In this document: positions 34,029 through 44,933 of the stretch, piece after piece
Position numbering within the stretch: the first letter of the stretch is position 1
How the letters are laid out: the number at the start of each line of letters is the position of its first letter
Assembly: GCA_965206315.1 (NCBI GenBank)
Contig: OZ242210.1
Location: 1,302,001-1,366,000 of the forward strand
DNA length: 64,000 bases
Origin: Bin16 sp965206315
GTDB taxonomy: Bacteria; Chloroflexota; Dehalococcoidia; Lucifugimonadales; Australimonadaceae
Direction: 5' to 3'
Position numbers and translations under genes: made by a program
The notes under the pieces: model-generated
What the model was told of the DNA's origin: nothing
Databases searched by the model: none
The model's input: only the letters and a program-made list of their open reading frames with translations

Positions 34029-34960
34029 GCAGGGGGGCGTTTGGCGGCTTCGCGGGCGACGCGGTCCTGGCGGATGCGGGAGAAGAGGTAGGTGACGGTG
34101 AGGCCGCGCCAGGGTTTCCAGCGCTCCTCTGCGAAGTCTTCCAGCTCCTGCTCGGTGAGGCGTCTGCCATCGAAGTAGTGGTCGCCAACGACGCGTTGCA
34201 GGGCGAGGTCACCCGCGGGGAGGGCGTCGACGCGTCCCAGCGCGCGCATGAGCGTCCACTGCGCCGTCCAGCGTCCGACACCACGGATGCCGCTCAGGAC
34301 AGCGATCGCTTCCTCGTCGCTCAATGGGGCGAGCGCTGCGTGGTCGAGGTCGCCCCTGAGCGCCATCTCCGCGATGCCGAGCACGTACTCGGCCTTGCGG
34401 GCGCTGAGCTTGCGTTCGCGCAGGGCGTCGTGGCCTGCTTCCAGCAGCGTCTGCGGGCGCGGGAAGGCGTGGATGACGTGCCCGTCCACGTTCACCTCTG
34501 ACCCGTACTCGGTCACGATGCCGTCGCGTATCACGCGCGCCACGATGCCGGAGACCTGTTGTCCGACGACGGCGTGCACGAGCGCTTCCCACACGGTCTC
34601 CGTGCGGGTGTGGCGCAGGCCGCGCAGTTCGCCGACCGCACCGGCGAGGACGGGGTCGTTCGCGAGCATCTCGTAGAAGCCGTCCATCGGCACGTCGAGG
34701 CCAAGCAGCCACGCGACCCACTCCGTCGCGGTGTCGAGCGCCTGCGTCGAACCGCCGTCCGGGAGCGAGACCTCGATGCCGTCGTCAACGGGGCGCGCCG
34801 CTACGCCGGTAGGTTCGCCGTCCAGCCAGAGCGCGCGGTAGTAGACGCCGTCGACGAGGAGGTCGGAGCCGGCCTTGCCCCGGTAGTTGGTCTGGTGCGC
34901 GGCGGTGAGCGCGAAATCGAACGGCTGCGGAGCGGGGATGACCCTGGAGCCGGGCGGCAT
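34025..34960 (-). CDS. alkA: DNA-3-methyladenine glycosylase II, AlkA type
   Basis: The 311-residue base-excision enzyme has an AlkA N-terminal-like domain followed by the HhH-GPD fold. The hairpin is LSGIRGVGRWTAQWTLMRAL and the catalytic Asp lies in LPAGDLALQ. It removes alkylated purines. It starts 2 nt after the mutM stop, so the two repair genes form an operon. The tail extends beyond the HhH-GPD core with WKPWRGLTVTYLF. Confidence 0.9.
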   Translation of the reverse strand: MPPGSRVIPAPQPFDFALTAAHQTNYRGKAGSDLLVDGVYYRALWLDGEPTGVAARPVDDGIEVSLPDGGSTQALDTATEWVAWLLGLDVPMDGFYEMLANDPVLAGAVGELRGLRHTRTETVWEALVHAVVGQQVSGIVARVIRDGIVTEYGSEVNVDGHVIHAFPRPQTLLEAGHDALRERKLSARKAEYVLGIAEMALRGDLDHAALAPLSDEEAIAVLSGIRGVGRWTAQWTLMRALGRVDALPAGDLALQRVVGDHYFDGRRLTEQELEDFAEERWKPWRGLTVTYLFSRIRQDRVAREAAKRPPA

Positions 34961-34962
34961 CG

Positions 34963-35787
34963 TCAGTTCCGCACGAGCCCGCCCGGCTGGCAGGCGCGGC
35001 ACCAACTGGTGATCTTCTGGTTGGGGCCGATCTCGGATATGGGCGCGCCGCAGCGGGGGCAGGGGTCGCCGCCCTTGCGGTGCACCTTCAGGAAGTCTCG
35101 CACCTTCGCGTGGATCCTCGGAGGCATGCGCTCCCGCACCACCTCGGTCGCTTCGTTCAGCACCTTCGGGATGGCGTCGTACAGGCTCCGCAGCTCGTCG
35201 TCGGAGAGGGAGCGGCGTTTGCGGAAGGGAGAGACGCCCGCCTCCCAGAGGATCTCGTCCACGTAGGCGTTCCCGATGCCGGCGACGACCTTGCCGCGTG
35301 CGATGACGCCCTTGATCTCGCCGGTGTAGGGACGCAGGCGCTCGACGAAGTCCTCGAACGTGGCGTCGGGGTCGAGCGCGTCCGGCCCCTGCTCCTGTAA
35401 CCGGCGTATCTCACCGAGCTGGGCCGTCGTCACGTAGTTGATGCGCCCCATCGACTTGTCGTCGAGGTAACGGAGGTCCATGTCCTCGGTGCCGAGCATG
35501 AAGAACATACGCTTCGACGGCTTCGTGGAGGGTTCGGTGTACTGGAAGCGCCCGGTGAGCATGAGGTTGGTGACGAGGACGCGGTCGCCGCTCAGCGGGA
35601 AGAGGAGGTCCTTGCCCTTGCGGAGGATGCTGCCGAACGTACGGCCAACCACGTCCGAGAGGAAGTCGTCCGCGGCGAGCGAGCGGACGATCCACGGCTT
35701 GGGCGCCTCGGCACGGACGATCTCACGACCCGCGATGCGTTCGTTCAGGAACTCGCGTATGACTTCGAGGTCGGGTATCTCAGGCAC
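34963..35787 (-). CDS. mutM: Formamidopyrimidine-DNA glycosylase family (MutM/Nei)
   Basis: The 274-residue protein has the N-terminal catalytic Pro-Glu (PEIPDLE), the RKGKDLLF lysine loop, the H2TH region GIGNAYVDEILWEAGVSP and a C-terminal zinc finger CPRCGAP...CRACQPG. It removes oxidised purines. The finger has Lys where Fpg enzymes usually have the Arg that contacts DNA. The GTG start lies exactly 6 nt after TATACT, without a ribosome site, implying a leaderless transcript. Confidence 0.88.
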   Translation of the reverse strand: MPEIPDLEVIREFLNERIAGREIVRAEAPKPWIVRSLAADDFLSDVVGRTFGSILRKGKDLLFPLSGDRVLVTNLMLTGRFQYTEPSTKPSKRMFFMLGTEDMDLRYLDDKSMGRINYVTTAQLGEIRRLQEQGPDALDPDATFEDFVERLRPYTGEIKGVIARGKVVAGIGNAYVDEILWEAGVSPFRKRRSLSDDELRSLYDAIPKVLNEATEVVRERMPPRIHAKVRDFLKVHRKGGDPCPRCGAPISEIGPNQKITSWCRACQPGGLVRN

Positions 35788-35793
35788 GGTGGG

Positions 35794-35799
35794 AGTATA
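35794..35799 (-). promoter_or_regulatory. -10 box TATACT, leaderless promoter of mutM-alkA
   Basis: TATACT on the minus strand ends 6 nt before the mutM GTG, the same spacing as at moaX and the HAD gene. Confidence 0.6.
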
Positions 35800-35853
35800 G
35801 CAACGTGCGGGTGGACGGTTGGGCTGGATGCACTCTAGGATGGATGCACTCCG

Positions 35854-36597
35854 ATGAATGCACCCCGTCCGGAACGAGTACCACAAGTGCCAGTTGCCGA
35901 AGTTCTCGGCGAGGCGGTCGCACTGTATGGGCGCAACGCGTCCATGTTCATCACGGTTGCGGTTGCCGGAGCGCTGGTGGGGAATCTCGCCGGTCTGCTG
36001 ATATCGCCGTCCGGGTTCGTGGCGGCGCTCATCTGGAGCCAGATCATCGCCGCGCTGATCACCGGGTTCCAGGCGCCGGTGTGGCTGCTCGCGGCACTCG
36101 CCCGCAGAAGGGACCCTCTCACCAGCGCCGCGGCGTTGTACGGGGTCGTCACGCTCCTGCCGAGGTTCTTCAGCGTGGGGTTGGTGCTCGGGATCGGGGG
36201 CGGATTGCTGCTGCTCATCTCGTACTATCTCCCGGCATTGGCGCTTCCGGCACTCCCTGTCCTGATCTACTTCGCAGTGCGCTTCTCGCTCTCAGGGCCG
36301 GCCATCGTGCTGGAGCGCCGCACTCCCCTGCAGGCGCTCATACGCAGCTGGCAGGTCGTGGAGGGCAACTGGTGGCGCACCTTCCTCATTCAGCTGCCCG
36401 TGCTGCTGTTCGCAATCATCCTGGTGGCGGCGAGCGGAGCGGCGTCGTCGGCGGTGGAGAGCGCATTGCTGTCGGCGGTCGTGGGCGCTATCGCGCTGGG
36501 GGTGAGCGCACCGCTCGTGGCGCTGGTGGAGACGGCGCTGTTCGAGGAGTACACCGGCGGGCAGCCGCGTGCGGTAGAGGAGGGGGCGGAGGAGTAA
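35854..36597 (+). CDS. Polytopic membrane protein, unknown
   Basis: The 247-residue protein has about six membrane helices. The segment FSLSGPAIVLERRTPLQALIRSWQVVEGNWWRTF resembles the 'ERxxPLxALxRSWxLVxGxxWRxF' pattern of bacterial multi-pass proteins related to YciC-like or glycerophosphodiesterase membrane domains. Function unknown. The region just upstream has imperfect direct repeats of GGATGCACTC (35827 and 35840). Confidence 0.7.
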   Translation: MNAPRPERVPQVPVAEVLGEAVALYGRNASMFITVAVAGALVGNLAGLLISPSGFVAALIWSQIIAALITGFQAPVWLLAALARRRDPLTSAAALYGVVTLLPRFFSVGLVLGIGGGLLLLISYYLPALALPALPVLIYFAVRFSLSGPAIVLERRTPLQALIRSWQVVEGNWWRTFLIQLPVLLFAIILVAASGAASSAVESALLSAVVGAIALGVSAPLVALVETALFEEYTGGQPRAVEEGAEE

Positions 36598-36609
36598 GGG
36601 GGCGGTTCG

Positions 36610-36910
36610 CGCCAGGCCTGCCCGAGAGATTTCTCGATTCCGCTGCGCTCCGCTCGAAATGACAGACCGCACCACGCTCCGCCGGGGGCCCTCACCCTCG
36701 CGCTGACGCGCGTTTCCCTCTCCCAGGGGGCGAGGGGAGGGAACAAGGGCGCCCGCGAGGGGCATCCCTACACCGGGCGAGGTGGGGCGTACACCCCACC
36801 CAGCTCCACCACCACGTGCGCTGCCCCCGCACGTGCGACCTCGCAGTCACGAGGGATCCCCGCCAGTGCAGGAATGACGGAAGGGCGCCCACGAGGGGCG
36901 CCCTTCTGGT
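36610..36910. repeat. Dispersed repeats (types C, A, D, B)
   Basis: A type C unit (TTCCGCTGCGCTCCGCTCGAAATG), a type A unit (CCTCACCC..GCGCTGACGCGCG), two type D units (GGGCGCCC[AG]CGAGGGGC) and a degenerate type B hairpin fill the 335-nt gap between convergent genes. The region includes no gene and may terminate rpoD transcription. Confidence 0.85.
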
Positions 36911-36932
36911 TCGACGGGTTGCTGTGGCGCGG

Positions 36933-38675
<1,743 letters not shown>

Positions 38676-38720
38676 TGCTTCCTCCTCAGGTGGGGGAGAG
38701 GTTGTTCTGCCGTAGGCGGG

Positions 38721-40559
38721 TCAGTCGACGCCCTTCGTGAAGAGATCCCGCAGCCGTTCGTTGACCTCCAGAGCTTGTCGTTGAACAGCTTGCACGTACT
38801 CAGGATCTGCAGGGGCATCGCCGCCGGCGTCCGAGGAGAACGCTGCCGCCTCTTGTGCTTTCAAGTTACGGAGGCGCCTCTCCTCGAGCCTCCGCAAACA
38901 GCCGGTCCATTCCTCGTTGCGCTGCTTTCGATCGGCGGGAGGAAGCGCCTCCAGCGAGTGCCTGACAAGTCGGTCGGCAAGTTGGCCGTCGAGCTGCGCT
39001 ATCGCACCTTCCATCGTACCAGCATCCCGGAGTGCGAACAATACGGCCCGGTTCTCAGGTCGGACGAATGTGTCGGGGTCCACCTCATCGACCTGCGCCA
39101 GAAACTCGGCGTCCTGCGCCAGCAGGGCGAGCACGCGCTCCTCGAGCGGGTCGTGCTCCGCAACGGTGAAGACGGACTCCAACTCACGGTTCCCTGCTTC
39201 CGGCGCAGACCGCCGGGCGCGTTGCCGGCTGTGCAATGGCCCCTGCATGCGCCCCACGGCGGCTTCCAGCGTCGCGACGGGGACGCCGACTATCTCCGAG
39301 AGCCTGCTGAAGTAGCGCTCCTGGTCCGCCCAGTTCGGCACGGCGAAGACGACCGGCAGCAGCCGCTCGACCAGCGCCGACTTGCCCTGCGCGGAGCCCA
39401 TGTCGAGGCGCGACGCCTCGGCCTTGATCAGGAACTCGACCGCCGGAACCGCGTCCGCCAGCAGGCGCTGCCACTGTGCGGGGTCGTTGCGGATCAGTTC
39501 GTCAGGGTCCTTCCCCTCGGTGATGAGCGCGATGCGGAGCGAGGAGATGTCGTCCGGGCGGTTCAGCACCTCGGTGCGCCTGCGGCCCGCCGCGACGCTG
39601 CCGACGAGCTCCCACGTCGTGCGCAGCGACTGGAGCATCGCCTCCTGTCCCGCGGCGTCGGCGTCGAGCGCGAGCACGATGCGCTGGGCGCGCGCCTTGA
39701 GGAGCGCGACCTGCGTCTCCGTCAAGGCGGTACCCATGGAGGCAACGACGTTGCGGTAGCCGTGCTCGTGCGCGGCGATGACGTCCATGTAGCCCTCGAC
39801 GACGACCGCCTCGCCCTCCGCGCCGATAGCGTCGCGGGCGCGGTCGAGCGCGTAGAGCATGCGGCCCTTGTCGAAGACCGAGGTCTGCGGGGTGTTGATG
39901 TACTTGGGGTCGGAGCCGTCCAGCGAACGACCCGCGAACCCGGCGATGCGCCCGTCCACGTCGCGCAGCGGGAACATGAGCCGTCCGCGAAACATGTCCC
40001 GCGAGGGCGTGCCGTCGTCGCCGCGCAGGACGAGCCCTGACCGCAGCAGCAGGTCGTCGTTGAAGCCGAGGGCGCCGAGGCTGCGCAGGAGTTCGCCGCC
40101 GGTGGAGGGCGCGTAGCCGATGCCGAAGCGGGCGGCGGCGTCCTCACCGATGTGCCGTCCTTCCACGTAGGCGCGCGCCTGCGCCCCGCGCTCGGCGATG
40201 AACGACTGCTTGAAGAACTGCTGCGCTGCGTCGTTGAGGGCGTAGAGCGGATCGTCATCGTCGCGCTGGCGCCGCTCCTCGATGCGCACGCCGGCCTGCG
40301 CTGCGAGCAGGCGCATCGCTCCTGTGAAGTCGGTGTTCTCCGTCCGCATGACGAACGAGAACATGTCGCCGCCTGTGGCGCATCCGCCGAAGCAGCGCCA
40401 GTTCTGGGTGTCGGGAAAGACGACGAACGAGGGCGTGCGCTCCTGGTGGAAGGGGCATCGGGCGTGGTAGTTCTTGCCCGTGCGCTTCAGGTCCGGGACG
40501 TAGCCTGATACGACATCGACGATGTCGAGGCGCGCCCGGATGTCGTCCACAGTGCTCAT
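38721..40559 (-). CDS. dnaG: DNA primase
   Basis: The 612-residue primase has the N-terminal CHC2 zinc-binding motif (CPFHQERTPSFVV, then CFGGC), the catalytic core with EERRQRDDDD region, and TOPRIM (VVVEGYMDVIAAHEHG with LALDADAAGQEA). It makes RNA primers at the replication fork. A TAGAAT box lies 12 nt before the ATG, leaving a very short leader that carries GGGAG. The C-terminal helicase-interaction region is present but divergent. Confidence 0.95.
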   Translation of the reverse strand: MSTVDDIRARLDIVDVVSGYVPDLKRTGKNYHARCPFHQERTPSFVVFPDTQNWRCFGGCATGGDMFSFVMRTENTDFTGAMRLLAAQAGVRIEERRQRDDDDPLYALNDAAQQFFKQSFIAERGAQARAYVEGRHIGEDAAARFGIGYAPSTGGELLRSLGALGFNDDLLLRSGLVLRGDDGTPSRDMFRGRLMFPLRDVDGRIAGFAGRSLDGSDPKYINTPQTSVFDKGRMLYALDRARDAIGAEGEAVVVEGYMDVIAAHEHGYRNVVASMGTALTETQVALLKARAQRIVLALDADAAGQEAMLQSLRTTWELVGSVAAGRRRTEVLNRPDDISSLRIALITEGKDPDELIRNDPAQWQRLLADAVPAVEFLIKAEASRLDMGSAQGKSALVERLLPVVFAVPNWADQERYFSRLSEIVGVPVATLEAAVGRMQGPLHSRQRARRSAPEAGNRELESVFTVAEHDPLEERVLALLAQDAEFLAQVDEVDPDTFVRPENRAVLFALRDAGTMEGAIAQLDGQLADRLVRHSLEALPPADRKQRNEEWTGCLRRLEERRLRNLKAQEAAAFSSDAGGDAPADPEYVQAVQRQALEVNERLRDLFTKGVD

Positions 40560-40650
40560 ACTCCCTACTGGATTCTACGTCGCGGAGGCGGCTGAGGTTG
40601 CATGTTTTCGGGCGACTATGCGCGCCGGAACCAGTAGCGTAACCTGCCTG

Positions 40651-40680
40651 CAAGAGATTCCCGTTTCGCGGGAATGACGA
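40651..40680. repeat. Type B hairpin at 5' edge of MFS gene
   Basis: ATTCCCGTTTCGCGGGAAT hairpin followed by GACGAGAG. It ends about 10 nt before the first MFS codons and supplies the in-frame TGA (40675) that closes the frame upstream. Confidence 0.8.
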
Positions 40681-40689
40681 GAGAAGACC

Positions 40690-42000
40690 ATCACGAACCC
40701 GAAACCCCAGCGCCGGATCTTCTACGGCTGGTACATCCTCGGCGTCATCCTGCTGACGGGGCTGTTCGCAGGCCCCACGAGCCAGGTCTTCATCGGCGTG
40801 CTCGTCCGGCCCATCAGCGAGGACACCGGGTGGAGCGCTACGTCCATCGCGGGCGCCGTGACGGTCGGCGGCATGCTCTCGGGCATCGGCGCGCCGTTCG
40901 TGGGGCTGCTCGCCGACCGCTACAGCCCGCGCGTGCTGATGACGCTCGGCGTCGTGCTGATGGCCTCCACCTTCTTCCTCATCGCGGCCGCGCCAGCGGT
41001 CTGGGTGTTGGTGGTCGGCTACGCGATCGCGCGGGGCATCGCTCAGAACCTGATCGCGGGCGTCGTTCCGCGCGTGGTCGTGGTGAACTGGTTCCGCCGG
41101 ATGCGCGGGCGCGCCATCGGGCTCGTGGGCACCGCTCACCCGGTGGGGACGTTCGTGCTGGGTCCGGCCGCGCTCCTCATCATCAGCGCGGGGTTGGGCT
41201 GGCGGGGGGTGTGGGTCATCCTCGGCATCGCGGTCATCGTCTTCCTCATACTGCCGAACGCGCTCGTCATCCGCCGGACGCCGGAAGAGATGGGGCTGCT
41301 GCCGGACGGCGACGAAGTCACGGAGAGCGGCGGACAGGCTGCGATAGAGGCGAGCGCGCGGGAGACGGAGGCGTCGTGGACGCTCCGCGAGGCGATCCGC
41401 ACGCCGTCGTTCGTCCTCATCATTCTGTCCATCGTGCTGACGAACTACGGCGGAGGCGGGCTGCCGTTCCACATGCCGCAGATCTACGCGGACCAGGGGC
41501 TCAGGGAGGCGATAGGGGTCGCCGCCGTGAGCATGTTCGCCATCTCCGGCGCGTTCGCCAACACGCTGTGGGGTTTCCTGGCGGAGCGCATCTCGGAGCG
41601 GCTCCTTGGCATCTTCACGATGCTCATGGGCATGGCTCTCGCGCTGGGCTTCCAGTTCGTCTCGCACCCCGTCGCTGCTGTCGCATACGGCGTCCTGCTC
41701 GGGGTTGCGGCGCGCGGCGAGGGTTCCATCCTCATGATCCTCATAGCGAACTACTACGGCAGGCGCTCCTACGGCGCGATCTCCGGCCTCGTGCAGACCG
41801 CGCTGCTCGGCGGCCTTGCGCTCGGCCCGTTGATCATGTCCGTGATCAGGGAGTCCACGGGGTCCTACGACGCCGTTTTCTACTCCGCTGCCGTAACATT
41901 CACCATCGCAGCCGTGCTGCTGGCGCTCGCCGTGAAGCCGAAGCGCCCGCAGCGCGCGCCCACCACCGCAATCAACGCAGGAGGGGACCCGCGGCCATGA
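40690..42000 (+). CDS. MFS transporter with atypical (ATC) or lost start
   Basis: The protein of about 436 residues has twelve helices. The N-terminus ITNPKPQRRIFYGWYILGVILL fits other MFS starts of this group, for example KPFYGW in the MFS protein at 31024. Between the upstream TGA (40675) and helix 1 there is no ATG, GTG or TTG in frame. ATC at 40690, preceded by GAGAAG, fits both position and spacing. The next standard start (GTG 40798) would remove the whole first helix. The stop overlaps the class II aldolase start (ATGA). The gene may use ATC, or be recently damaged. Confidence 0.7.
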   Translation: MTNPKPQRRIFYGWYILGVILLTGLFAGPTSQVFIGVLVRPISEDTGWSATSIAGAVTVGGMLSGIGAPFVGLLADRYSPRVLMTLGVVLMASTFFLIAAAPAVWVLVVGYAIARGIAQNLIAGVVPRVVVVNWFRRMRGRAIGLVGTAHPVGTFVLGPAALLIISAGLGWRGVWVILGIAVIVFLILPNALVIRRTPEEMGLLPDGDEVTESGGQAAIEASARETEASWTLREAIRTPSFVLIILSIVLTNYGGGGLPFHMPQIYADQGLREAIGVAAVSMFAISGAFANTLWGFLAERISERLLGIFTMLMGMALALGFQFVSHPVAAVAYGVLLGVAARGEGSILMILIANYYGRRSYGAISGLVQTALLGGLALGPLIMSVIRESTGSYDAVFYSAAVTFTIAAVLLALAVKPKRPQRAPTTAINAGGDPRP

Positions 42001-42743
42001 CGACATCCACAGAGATCGAGGCGCTGAAGCGCCAGGTAGCGGACAGCTCGCACGTGCTCGACCACCAGGGGCTGGTGGACTTCCACGGGCACGTCAGCGC
42101 GCGCGTGCCGGGCACGAACGTGCTGTACATCAAGCCCGTGCTGCGCCCGCACAACCAGATACGGGCGGAGGACATCATCGCAGTCGACATCGATGCCTAT
42201 CTCGAAGGCGGCGACTCGCAGTGGAACCCGTCCGACCAGCGCGGGCGGACGATAACCGAGCCGGTGCCGCCGCGCGAGACGGCGCTGCACGCGGCCATCA
42301 TGCGGGCGAGGGCGGACGTGAACTCGGTCGTGCACACGCACCAGCTGGTGGCGACCTCGATAGGCGCAGGGAACGTTCCCATCAGGGCACTCCAGAACCA
42401 GGGGATCCCGTTCGCGCCGGAGACGCCCATCTACCACAGGCCGGACCTCATCACGACGACCGCACTGGGGGAAGAGGTCGCGGAGACGCTGGGCGACCGG
42501 ACCGCGGCGCTGCTCCGGGGGCACGGCGTCGTGGTGGTGGGCGAGTCAATGGACCACTCGGTGTCGAACACGATCTACCTCGAACGCGCTGCGATCACGC
42601 AGGTCATCGCGACCATCGTGGGGACGCCGACGCCGCTGACGGACGAGTACGTCGGGCGGTTCGGGCCGGACTGGTCGCGGCGGGCGTCGCACGCGTACGA
42701 GTATTTCAGGTCGCTCGTGCCGAGTCTGAAGGCGATGGAGTAG
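41997..42743 (+). CDS. Class II aldolase/adducin-family protein
   Basis: The 248-residue protein has the zinc-binding pairs VVHTHQL and LLRGHGVVVVG typical of the FucA/AraD fold. It could be an aldolase, epimerase or decarboxylase on small sugar or keto acids. The ATGA overlap with the MFS gene means coupled translation, so the transporter probably imports its substrate. A convergent relative lies 3 nt beyond its stop. Confidence 0.88.
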   Translation: MTTSTEIEALKRQVADSSHVLDHQGLVDFHGHVSARVPGTNVLYIKPVLRPHNQIRAEDIIAVDIDAYLEGGDSQWNPSDQRGRTITEPVPPRETALHAAIMRARADVNSVVHTHQLVATSIGAGNVPIRALQNQGIPFAPETPIYHRPDLITTTALGEEVAETLGDRTAALLRGHGVVVVGESMDHSVSNTIYLERAAITQVIATIVGTPTPLTDEYVGRFGPDWSRRASHAYEYFRSLVPSLKAME

Positions 42744-42746
42744 GGA

Positions 42747-43502
42747 CTAGCGCCGGGCGAGGGCGGCGTAGTGGTGCCAGATGCCGCTGGGTTTGCGCGG
42801 CGTAGGAGCGACGTCCGGCGTGAGGTGGTCGGCGTCGGGCATCGAGCGCATGTTGGCGACGAACTCAGCACGCTGCTCGGGCGTGAGGACGGCGTGCCCG
42901 CTGCCGACGGCGCAGAACGCGAGATAGTTCATCCGCGCCTGCTCCTCCAGGTGCAGCATGTTCACGATGGCGTCCTCCATGTCGCCGCCGACGGTCGCCG
43001 CGCCGTGTCCCTGCAGGAGGATGGCGCTGTGGCTGCCCATGCGTTGCGCGACCTCCGCGCCGTCCTTCTCGTGGATGATGAGGCGCGGGCTGGGGAACAT
43101 GGGCAGCGGCTCTGAGAAGAGCGGCATGCCCTCGATGCACATCGGCCCCATCTGCTCCTGCAGAACGCTCATCAACACGGTGTAGCGCGGGTGGACGTGC
43201 ACGACCGAGTTGACGTCCGGGCGCTCGCGCAGCAGGCAGGAGTGCATCTTCACCTCGTTCGGGAGGTTCAGCTCCTTCGAGCCGCCCGCCTTGTATCCGT
43301 TCACGTCAACGACGACCATGTGCTCGGCGTAGGTCTGGGAGAGCGCGGGGCCGAGCGCCTTGATGACGAACCTGTCCGGGTCGTCGGGCAGGCGCAGGCT
43401 CACGTGCCCGCGTTCGATGGTGGAGGAGTCGGCGAGCCCCATCTCGTACAGCATGCGGTTCGCGAGCGCGACCTCTTCCATGAGTTCGGTCAGGTCTGCC
43501 AT
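42747..43502 (-). CDS. Class II aldolase/adducin-family protein
   Basis: The 251-residue protein is a second class II aldolase-fold protein with VVHVHPRYTVLM and LLQGHGAATVGG as metal sites. It is only distantly similar to the neighbour at 41997. It may be co-transcribed with the amidase and GatC-like genes upstream. Substrate unknown. Confidence 0.87.
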   Translation of the reverse strand: MADLTELMEEVALANRMLYEMGLADSSTIERGHVSLRLPDDPDRFVIKALGPALSQTYAEHMVVVDVNGYKAGGSKELNLPNEVKMHSCLLRERPDVNSVVHVHPRYTVLMSVLQEQMGPMCIEGMPLFSEPLPMFPSPRLIIHEKDGAEVAQRMGSHSAILLQGHGAATVGGDMEDAIVNMLHLEEQARMNYLAFCAVGSGHAVLTPEQRAEFVANMRSMPDADHLTPDVAPTPRKPSGIWHHYAALARR

Positions 43503-43523
43503 GTCGGCCTCCTTGTCGTCGTA

Positions 43524-44933
43524 TCAGCCCAGCGGGGGCTGGCGCAGGTGCCAGTCGGTTGCGGTCTGGTAGGCGTGGGCGGCGCGGAGCACGAGCGTGT
43601 CGTTGAGGCGCGCGCCGCCGAGCATGAGTCCGAGCGGTAGGCCGTCCGGCGAGAAACCGCACGGCACGGATGCGCTCGGCATGCGTGCGAGGTTGAAGAC
43701 GCGCGTGAGCTTCAGCAGCGCCTCCCGCGACGTTATCTCCACGCCGTTGAAATTGAGCGTGCCCTGGTCGGCGAGCGGGGCCGGCGTGGCGACGCTGGGC
43801 ATCGCGATGAGGTCGACGTGGGTGAGTGCCTGCGCGACCGCCCGCGCATACGCGACGCGGGCCTGCTGCGCCCGGGCGTAGGCTGTCGCGGGAACGAAGA
43901 AGCCGGACTCGAAGCGGCGGCGTATCGCCTGGTCCATGCGATCGCCGTCGCGGAGCACGCGCGCGCCGTGGGCCATCGCGGCCTCGGCGGTCGTGATGCC
44001 GGCGGCGATGGGGGTCGTCCAGTCCAGCTCGGGCAGAGATATCTCCATCACCTGCGCGCCGAGTCCCTCAAGTGTGCGCATCGCGGACTGGAACGCAAGT
44101 ACGACGTCGGCGTCGATCGCGTCCCAGACGTACTGCTCGGGCACGCCGATGCGGAGCCCGCTGACGCCGCCCTCCAGCGACGCGACGTAGTCGACCTTCG
44201 GGGCGGTGATCGAGACCGGGTCGCGCTCGTCGTGTCCCGCGAGGACGTTCAGGAGCAGGGCGAGGTCCTCGACGGTGCGCGCCATCGGGCCCGCGGTGTC
44301 GAGCGAGTGTGAGAGCGGGGTGACGCCGAAGCGGCTGACGAGCCCGAACGTCGGCTTGATGCCGGAGATGCCGCAGAGCGACGACGGGATACGGATGGAG
44401 CCGCCGGTGTCCGAGCCGAGGCCGAAGGGGAAGAAGCCCGACGCAACGCCTGAGCCAGTGCCGCTGGACGAGCCGCCGGGCATGCGGCCCTCCCCCCACG
44501 GGTTGCGCGGCATGCCGTAGGTGGCGTTCTGTCCGGTGGGGCCGAACGCGTACTCGACGGTGTTGACCTTGCCCATGGAGATAGCGCCCGCTTCGCGGAG
44601 CAGGCGGACGGCGGTGGCGTCCTCGTCCGGCACGAACTCGGCGTCGATCGCCGAGCCGGAGGTCGTCACGATGCCTGCGCTCCAGTAGATGTCCTTGATG
44701 CCGAACGGCACGCCGTGCAGCGGGCCGCGTGAGCGCCCGGCTGCGAGCTCCGCGTCGGCGGCGCGGGCATCGGCCATCGCGTCCTCGGAGGTGCGGGTGA
44801 TGAACGCGCCCACCTGCGGTTCGAGCGCGTCAGCGCGGGCGACGAATGCGCCCACGGCCTCGGTTGCGGAGAGCTCCTTCGCGGCGATGCGGCGTGCGAG
44901 GTCGACTGCGGAGAGAGAGGTGACGTCTGTCAT
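43524..44933 (-). CDS. Amidase-signature hydrolase
   Basis: The 469-residue amidase has the Lys of PFGIKDIYWSAG, the glycine/serine-rich GGSSSGTGSGVASG and GSDTGGSIRIPSSLCG with the catalytic Ser. It resembles GatA but with no GatB nearby, so it is more likely a catabolic amidase. GGAGG precedes the ATG. It overlaps the small GatC/AtzG-like gene by ATGA. Confidence 0.9.
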   Translation of the reverse strand: MTDVTSLSAVDLARRIAAKELSATEAVGAFVARADALEPQVGAFITRTSEDAMADARAADAELAAGRSRGPLHGVPFGIKDIYWSAGIVTTSGSAIDAEFVPDEDATAVRLLREAGAISMGKVNTVEYAFGPTGQNATYGMPRNPWGEGRMPGGSSSGTGSGVASGFFPFGLGSDTGGSIRIPSSLCGISGIKPTFGLVSRFGVTPLSHSLDTAGPMARTVEDLALLLNVLAGHDERDPVSITAPKVDYVASLEGGVSGLRIGVPEQYVWDAIDADVVLAFQSAMRTLEGLGAQVMEISLPELDWTTPIAAGITTAEAAMAHGARVLRDGDRMDQAIRRRFESGFFVPATAYARAQQARVAYARAVAQALTHVDLIAMPSVATPAPLADQGTLNFNGVEITSREALLKLTRVFNLARMPSASVPCGFSPDGLPLGLMLGGARLNDTLVLRAAHAYQTATDWHLRQPPLG

